DNA from: an uncultured Clostridia bacterium
GTDB taxonomy: Bacteria > Bacillota > Clostridia > Lachnospirales > Bianqueaceae
Reading direction: 5' to 3'
Assembly (NCBI GenBank): GCA_947570515.1
Contig: CANOUM010000028.1
Span: 1 to 14,384 of the forward strand
Length of the DNA: 14,384 nt
How positions within the stretch are numbered: the first letter of the stretch is position 1; each line of letters opens with the position of its first letter. Of this stretch, positions 9,606 to 14,384 are shown one piece after another. The notes beneath the pieces were generated by a model. That model was not told the DNA's origin and made no database searches. It saw nothing but the letters and a program-made list of their open reading frames with translations. The position numbers and the translations under genes were made by a program.

Positions 9606-9640
9606 CTAGCGAAAGATAATTTTTATCTTTCGCTAGGTTT
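9606..9640 (+). terminator. Intrinsic terminator between the small exported protein and the solute-binding pair
   Basis: CTAGCGAAAGATAA (9606-9619) pairs perfectly with TTATCTTTCGCTAG (9623-9636): 14 bp with a 3-base loop, then GTTTATTTTC, an imperfect T tract. It ends about 10 bases before the AAAGGAG of the next gene, so no separate promoter fits between them; the downstream pair probably depends on read-through. Confidence 0.8.
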
Positions 9641-9665
9641 ATTTTCTTCAAAAGGAGTGATGAGC

Positions 9666-11144
9666 ATGAAAAAAACGTATAGGATGCTGATCAGCTTGAT
9701 CACCATCGTTTTGGCAATTTGCGTTATAGCGAATGTTTTTACAAGAAATGCAGAGCAATCCACCATTCGTATTGGATGGCTTACTTTGTCGGAAAATGCT
9801 TCTGAAAGCTGGAACTGGGAAGAAATACTCACCAAAAGGCAGGAAGAAGATAATGCATATTTGAAGGAGTGCGAAAAACCATATCAGTTAGAATATAAAA
9901 GTATCATTGCTGATGAATCTTCTGACTGGCGAGAGCAATTAAAAAATATTGATTTGGTATATGGAACCAATGGCTGTTTCTTTACACTGGAGGATTTGAA
10001 TGAAAATTTTATAGATTTATCCAAAGAATTGAAAGAGGGCAGACTTAGGGCAGTATATGACAGTATGCCGGAGACATATTGGGAATCCCTTCAAATCGGC
10101 AGTAATATTTATAATATGGTACGCTTTACGCCCCCGGCGATTCATGGGCTGTGGATAGATCAAAGAGTCTTAGATAAGATTCAGCTGACAGTACCGGAAG
10201 AGCTGATTGGACAGCCGCTTGAAAAGTGGGATAAATTCTTTGCTGCAATATATGAAAAAAATGGACAAAAACCATTTATGGATGTGCCGGATCTTACAAT
10301 GACAGATGCATCTCCGATACTTTCTGCTAATGTGTGGGAAGCGCATTTTCAGATGGTGGCGCCTCATTTAGGAATTTCATATGATGAACCGGAGCTGGGT
10401 GTACAATGTATTTATGAAAGTCAATATGCAAAAAAGATGAATGATGTGTGGCGAAAGTATTTTGATGCAGGCTATATAGGGGCGCGTTGGGATGAGGCAG
10501 CTAAAGATACGTTATTTATAAGAGCGCATGTCAGCTATGCTTTGAGCCCTTATTTTATATCTGAAAGCTATTGTGTATACCCATTGCAAGAGTGCAGCTA
10601 TAGTACGAATGGCGCAGAAGATCGGGAGAATCCATATAGCTTAATGCTGCAGGTTACAAAGAATGCTGCAGATAAGGATACTGTGTATGAATTTTTATGT
10701 GATTTGGCAGAAGAACAAGAGTTTGCACAAACAATCTGCAAGCAGGAGATAGGCTCCAAATTTTTTACACCGATGGCGCAAATGATGAACCGGCTGGGTG
10801 GTGGTAATGTTATGCTGAACGGCCTTACCGAACCTGTGCAGGAAAATAGAGAAATGATTTTGACACAATATAATAAAATGCAGCATTGTATAGCGCCGGG
10901 ATTTATTTTAAAGCCGGAAGAAAATATCAATACCATTTTACAGAATATAGAGAAAATTATTTATGAAGAAAAGGATGGCGAAATTCTGCAGCATAATGTA
11001 ATTAAAGAAATCGCCCAGGGAAGTATGAAATGGGCAGATTATGAAAAAGCATTGGAGCTTTTTGTGCAGCGTCTTTATGAAGAGGGTATCGAGGAGGTCA
11101 AAGAAGAAGCCAATCGGCAGCTTCAGGAATATATAGGAAAATGA
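9666..11144 (+). CDS. Membrane-anchored extracellular solute-binding-like protein
   Basis: A 492-residue protein with a basic N-terminus and one hydrophobic segment (about residues 7-24). Cys19 lies in the segment but is preceded by Ile, not a lipobox Gly/Ala/Ser, so it is more likely an uncleaved anchor than a lipoprotein. The rest resembles family-1 ABC solute-binding proteins: an LVYGTNG strand-turn, an IHGLWIDQRVLDK hinge-like region, an aromatic-rich middle, and a C-terminal helical region ending with EGIEEVKEEANRQLQEYIG, typical of the family. ATG 9666 is preferred because AAAGGAG (9651-9657) lies 8 bases before it; GTG 9657 and ATG 9660 fall in or directly after that site. It overlaps the next gene by 4 bases. 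No permease or ATPase gene is in the window. Ligand unknown; sugar or oligosaccharide is typical of the family. Confidence 0.75.
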   Translation: MKKTYRMLISLITIVLAICVIANVFTRNAEQSTIRIGWLTLSENASESWNWEEILTKRQEEDNAYLKECEKPYQLEYKSIIADESSDWREQLKNIDLVYGTNGCFFTLEDLNENFIDLSKELKEGRLRAVYDSMPETYWESLQIGSNIYNMVRFTPPAIHGLWIDQRVLDKIQLTVPEELIGQPLEKWDKFFAAIYEKNGQKPFMDVPDLTMTDASPILSANVWEAHFQMVAPHLGISYDEPELGVQCIYESQYAKKMNDVWRKYFDAGYIGARWDEAAKDTLFIRAHVSYALSPYFISESYCVYPLQECSYSTNGAEDRENPYSLMLQVTKNAADKDTVYEFLCDLAEEQEFAQTICKQEIGSKFFTPMAQMMNRLGGGNVMLNGLTEPVQENREMILTQYNKMQHCIAPGFILKPEENINTILQNIEKIIYEEKDGEILQHNVIKEIAQGSMKWADYEKALELFVQRLYEEGIEEVKEEANRQLQEYIGK

Positions 11145-12805
11145 AACCATTTAAAAATTTTAAAGCATGGATGCTGTTTGCGGTCTGGATGGTTTTTTTG
11201 TTATGTACCGGCTGTCAGGAAAAGCAGCAAAGAGAAGGGACGGCAGATAGGCGAAATACATTAGCAGCGCAGATGGAATCCGGGGATGCAATCGTCATAT
11301 ATCTTAGCGGTATACCGCATGACTTTATAACAGAGGATGGCAGATTTACTATGTATCCTTCTAAATATACGGTAGGACTAAGCGCAGTCGGCGGAGAGAT
11401 GAATGATATGAGCGGCAATGCCTTTGCACAGGCACTGACAGAATACAGTCAAGAAACCGGCGTTCCTGTAGAAATTCACTTTTTAGAGGAGTTTTCAGGG
11501 GTTGATCCGCTTCAGGAGCTATATGATCAGGGAGGTGAAATGCCAGATCTGTTGATTGTGGGCAAGCATACCCGGTACGATTATGATACTCTGGCAAAAC
11601 AAGGGATTTTACTGGATTTTAAAACTTATACAGATCAGGATGCTGAGTGGCAGGATGAGGAAGTATATTATAGCAAGGTGCTGCAGGGAGGGAAATTAGA
11701 AAAAGGTCAATATGCGATTCCTATTTTATTTAATCTAAATGGCATGATTACCTCTGATTCTTATTTGAAAGAGATCGGTATGGCAACTCCAGAAAAAACC
11801 ATTTCTTATGAAGATGTGCTGCAGCTGCTGCAAAAAAGCTGTATAGAGATGAAAAATTCCAAGACAAAAGAAGCAATTTATGATGCGAATGGGATGCCTG
11901 CAGGAAGATATATCCCTAGCATTTTAACAGCAGCGGCATATCCTGAGTATGTTGAGGATGCAGAAGGTATACTGAAAAGCAGTACCGTTAAATCAATTTT
12001 GCAGCTTATGCAGGATTTTAATCAGCAAGAGTTTGTCAATATCATTGGCTGGGAAGAAAATACATATTTTAATAATGTTAATGGAAAGACTAAAAGTGTT
12101 TCCATTAACAGGCTGGGTGGAGAGGTCTATGATCATATAGGAGTTTTCCTGTCGGGCGGACGATGCGGCGGAGCTAATTTTTACAATAGCTTCTTAGCAG
12201 ATGCAGTATATTTTCATTCTTTATATGAAAAAAACGGAGATACGGCTATAGTAAGAGGGATTCCAACAGTGCAGGATCCGCAGGCATATTCCGCCAACAT
12301 TTCCTTGATGGCATTTGCTTTTGAGTCAACGCAATATCCGGAAATAGCATATGATATCGCACGGTATTTAATGAATTATGAATTTCCGCTTTTCTATGGG
12401 TTTTCTATTAATCAAGAACTTACAGAAAAACAATTACAGGAAGCGCAGGAAACAACGAGTGTGATATACCCGGATTGGGTTTGGAGCAGTTATGTCGCGG
12501 GTGATATGAATATCAGGGAAGCTAAGGAGCAGATAGAAGAAATAGATCCGCTTGATGGTGAGACAGTCGCTATAATTCAAAATATGCTTGATCATATTGC
12601 AGGAGCAGGACTACCCTGCAATATTGTAGAATATTACTTATATGCTTCGGCTCTTAATGCGATAGGCGATGCTGCGATGCAGCCGGCAGAAGCAGCAGAA
12701 TGGCTGCTGGAACGCTGGGAAAATCATCTGCAGATTCAAAAAGATCTGGAACCGTTTTATGATGCGGCATATATAGCCTCATTACGATTGGATGCACAGA
12801 GATAA
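11141..12805 (+). CDS. Extracellular solute-binding lipoprotein
   Basis: A 554-residue protein with a lipoprotein signal peptide: basic MKPFKNFK, a hydrophobic core, then LLCTGC with the acceptor Cys25 (the -3 position is Cys, unusual but tolerable). The mature part shows family-1 solute-binding features: PDLLIVGKHTRYDYDTLAKQG followed by a LLDF turn; YAIPILFNLNGMITSDSYLKEIGM, the usual cleft strand and hinge; then TISYEDVLQLLQK. It is larger than the usual 400-450 residues. The start overlaps the TGA of the preceding solute-binding gene, so the two are translationally coupled, which is unusual: such genes normally precede permease genes. Absence of permeases suggests either that transport components lie elsewhere, or that the pair acts as receptors. 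The kinase-like gene follows after 43 bases without a terminator and may be co-transcribed. Confidence 0.85.
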   Translation: MKPFKNFKAWMLFAVWMVFLLCTGCQEKQQREGTADRRNTLAAQMESGDAIVIYLSGIPHDFITEDGRFTMYPSKYTVGLSAVGGEMNDMSGNAFAQALTEYSQETGVPVEIHFLEEFSGVDPLQELYDQGGEMPDLLIVGKHTRYDYDTLAKQGILLDFKTYTDQDAEWQDEEVYYSKVLQGGKLEKGQYAIPILFNLNGMITSDSYLKEIGMATPEKTISYEDVLQLLQKSCIEMKNSKTKEAIYDANGMPAGRYIPSILTAAAYPEYVEDAEGILKSSTVKSILQLMQDFNQQEFVNIIGWEENTYFNNVNGKTKSVSINRLGGEVYDHIGVFLSGGRCGGANFYNSFLADAVYFHSLYEKNGDTAIVRGIPTVQDPQAYSANISLMAFAFESTQYPEIAYDIARYLMNYEFPLFYGFSINQELTEKQLQEAQETTSVIYPDWVWSSYVAGDMNIREAKEQIEEIDPLDGETVAIIQNMLDHIAGAGLPCNIVEYYLYASALNAIGDAAMQPAEAAEWLLERWENHLQIQKDLEPFYDAAYIASLRLDAQR

Positions 12806-12848
12806 AACGGCCTTTTAGCATGAACATTTCCGAAGAGGAGTAGTCTGG

Positions 12849-13346
12849 ATGAAACATATATACTTAGTCGGCGGCCCGATGGGCGTAGGCAAAACGACCG
12901 TATGTCAGATTTTAAAACGCAAGCTGCCAAACGCGGTATTTTTAGATGGAGATTGGTGCTGGGACGCCAGTCCGTTTCATGTGACAGAAGAAACAAAAGC
13001 CATGGTAATGGACAATATCTGTTATCTGCTGGGTCAGTTCATTCAGTGCAGTGCATATGAAAATATCATTTTTTGCTGGGTTATGCATGAGCAACAGATC
13101 ATCGATACCCTGCTTTCCAGGTTAGATACAAGGGACTGTATCGTGAGAACGATTTCCCTGATCTGCAGTGCAGAAAAATTGACCAAACAACTGCAAAAAG
13201 ATATCGACTCCGGCGTGAGAATGCAGGATGTCATAGAGCGCAGTCTTGCAAGACTGCCGCTGTATGAGACGCTGCAAACGGAGAAGGTTAATATAGAAAA
13301 TCTCACGGCTGAAGAAGCAGCCGTGAGACTCATAGACGGTATATAA
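12849..13346 (+). CDS. Small P-loop kinase-like protein
   Basis: A 165-residue cytosolic P-loop NTPase of nucleotide/small-molecule kinase size. The Walker A GGPMGVGKTT spans residues 8-17 with Lys15 and Thr16. A DGDW segment (Asp33-Asp35) follows the second strand, where adenylate/shikimate-kinase-like proteins place the substrate-binding Asp. A helix with EKLTKQLQKDI plus MQDVIERSLARLPLYE resembles the lid and C-terminal part of these kinases. There is no clear Walker B and no transmembrane segment. GAGGAG (12835-12840) precedes ATG 12849 by 8 bases. The 3' end contains a perfect 11-bp inverted repeat within coding sequence. It converges on the DMT gene with a single base between stop codons. 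The substrate is unknown; assignment to the AAA_17/AAA_33-like group is by pattern only. Confidence 0.82.
   Translation: MKHIYLVGGPMGVGKTTVCQILKRKLPNAVFLDGDWCWDASPFHVTEETKAMVMDNICYLLGQFIQCSAYENIIFCWVMHEQQIIDTLLSRLDTRDCIVRTISLICSAEKLTKQLQKDIDSGVRMQDVIERSLARLPLYETLQTEKVNIENLTAEEAAVRLIDGI
13301..13328 (-). terminator. Probable terminator of the minus-strand DMT gene, inside the kinase gene
   Basis: TCTCACGGCTG (13301-13311) pairs perfectly with CAGCCGTGAGA (13318-13328) around a 6-base loop. Read on the minus strand the stem is followed by TTTTCTATATT, a moderate T tract, 20 bases past the DMT stop codon. Read on the + strand no T-run follows. It therefore most likely ends leftward transcription while also encoding residues LTAEEAAVRL of the kinase-like protein. 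Confidence 0.6.
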
Positions 13347-13347
13347 T

Positions 13348-14229
13348 TTACGAAATTCCCAGCAGTACAATACTCACAATTCCAATTGCAATCATTAGAT
13401 AGCCGTACTTAGTACGGCCTTCTTTATAATGCAGCAGAGAAAGCAAATAGACCGAGACGGTGGCAAGCGAGCTTTGCAGCGGATATACCACGGTGGACGG
13501 CATATATTGCAGCGAATACATAATTAAAATATTGCCGCCCGAGGAGCCAAGACCGCAGAGCAGAGAGCTGACAGTAAAGGCTTTGGGATGCGCTGTGATT
13601 TCTGTAAAGTGACCGCCGCGCAGTTTATGAATCAGCAGGATCAGCCAGCAAACGGAAGCGCCGATCAAAAAGGCCCAGAAATTAAATACCATAATGCTGG
13701 CACCCTCAGCCCATTGAACCGTCATATTCTGAATCGTGCTCAGGCAGCCGTTAAGCAGTGTTGTCAGTAAAGTGATGGGAAGCCAGATCTTGGCCGGTAT
13801 GTAAACGGAAGTGCTGTTTTTGGCTTCGCCGTCGCGCCAGGAAAGAAGGAGCACCAGCAGCACACAAACGAGGCCAAGACCCTTGGTCAGATTCATCGGT
13901 TCATGAAAAACCGTTAATCCAATGGTGATCGGAACCACAGAGCTCATGCCGTAGATGAGCTGAACAAGTCCCATGGGGCCTTTGGAAAGAGCAATCAGCA
14001 GCAGGTAGACAGTCGCAATAAAGATAATGCCAAAGAGAGCTGCCAGCAGTAAAAGCAGCCAAGAAGGTTTGGCGATACCTCCGGCAAAGGCGCTGATCAC
14101 ACAGGTTATCGTTAGGCTGATCGCATTAAAAAATAAATTGGTTTCACGATGTGAAAAATACCGCGTGTACTCTTTGTTGCAGATGGTGCGCATAAAAAAG
14201 GATAGATAGGCCAGGATGAAAAAATGCAT
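13348..14229 (-). CDS. EamA/DMT-family permease
   Basis: A 293-residue, almost entirely hydrophobic protein with the two-repeat, ten-helix plan of the drug/metabolite transporter superfamily. The first EamA-like half ends near SKGPMGLVQLIYGMSSVVPITIGLTVFHEP; the second ends near LQYMPSTVVYPLQSSLATVSVYLLS followed by a final helix pair. In both halves the conserved pattern of a small-residue-rich helix, a Pro, and then a hydrophobic helix preceding an acidic turn is visible. ATG 14229 is chosen because GGGAGG (14237-14242, read on the minus strand) lies 7 bases upstream; an in-frame TTG at 14244 would overlap that site. It is the only minus-strand gene here and has its own promoter at 14300-14272. 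Substrates of this family include amino acids, nucleotide sugars and drugs; none can be named. Confidence 0.87.
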   Translation of the reverse strand: MHFFILAYLSFFMRTICNKEYTRYFSHRETNLFFNAISLTITCVISAFAGGIAKPSWLLLLLAALFGIIFIATVYLLLIALSKGPMGLVQLIYGMSSVVPITIGLTVFHEPMNLTKGLGLVCVLLVLLLSWRDGEAKNSTSVYIPAKIWLPITLLTTLLNGCLSTIQNMTVQWAEGASIMVFNFWAFLIGASVCWLILLIHKLRGGHFTEITAHPKAFTVSSLLCGLGSSGGNILIMYSLQYMPSTVVYPLQSSLATVSVYLLSLLHYKEGRTKYGYLMIAIGIVSIVLLGIS

Positions 14230-14271
14230 GAAGATACCTCCCAAGATGAAAATGCGGGGCTTTTTAAAAGT

Positions 14272-14300
14272 ATTTTAAAATATATAAAGCAAAAAGTCAA
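14272..14300 (-). promoter_or_regulatory. Promoter of the minus-strand DMT gene
   Basis: On the minus strand TTGACT (14300-14295), an exact 17-base spacer and TAAAAT (14277-14272), one mismatch each from consensus. The predicted start is about 35 bases before the DMT ATG. Confidence 0.72.
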
Positions 14301-14331
14301 TAGAAAAGTATAAATAAAATAGAATTTTTTG

Positions 14332-14360
14332 TTGAAATTTACTAATTTTTGTCATATAAT
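14332..14360 (+). promoter_or_regulatory. Rightward promoter for a gene beyond the window
   Basis: TTGAAA (14332-14337), a 17-base spacer and a perfect TATAAT (14355-14360). An AAAGAGG at 14378-14384 may be the ribosome binding site of the next gene. It is divergent from the DMT promoter, the two -35 elements lying 31 bases apart. Confidence 0.7.
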
Positions 14361-14384
14361 ACATCATATATTTTTACAAAGAGG

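Overview
The window reads as chromosome of a low-to-moderate GC Firmicute, most likely a gut-type Clostridia/Lachnospiraceae relative. This rests on the strong AGGAGG-type ribosome binding sites, classical TTGACA/TATAAT promoters, the family content and the codon use; no 16S or other taxonomic marker is present. All genes lie on the + strand except the last, a DMT transporter on the minus strand. I found no tRNA, rRNA, CRISPR array, transposase or phage gene.

Region 1 (1-3200) is housekeeping: the 3' part of a YyaL/SSP411-type thioredoxin-fold (DUF255) protein, then a complete enolase with all catalytic residues. Region 2 (3200-8970) is a carbohydrate-type locus: a small cupin; an MFS transporter overlapping a ROK-family sugar-kinase-like protein; and three tandem paralogous TIM-barrel sugar phosphate isomerase/epimerase proteins. 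The cupin and the MFS gene sit behind two strikingly similar promoters (TTGACAG ... GCACTACAAT), which suggests co-regulation. The first isomerase has its own inverted-repeat-rich leader, codon use like that of a highly expressed gene, and a strong intrinsic terminator directly behind it. The other two isomerase genes overlap by 4 bases and follow that terminator, so they probably receive only read-through transcription. A second strong terminator closes the locus.

Region 3 (8970-12805) is AT-richer at its start. It holds a small exported protein of unknown family with four cysteines, an intrinsic terminator, and then two translationally coupled extracellular solute-binding proteins (one membrane-anchored, one lipoprotein) with no ABC permease or ATPase in view. 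Region 4 (12849-14384) has a small P-loop kinase-like protein converging, one base apart, on a minus-strand EamA/DMT transporter. The likely terminator of the DMT gene is encoded inside the kinase coding sequence. A divergent promoter pair lies at the right edge, the rightward one serving a gene outside the window.

Working model (inference): region 2 imports an unidentified sugar or glycoside (MFS), phosphorylates it (ROK) and isomerises or epimerises it (TIM barrels) into glycolysis. The substrate cannot be read from sequence alone.
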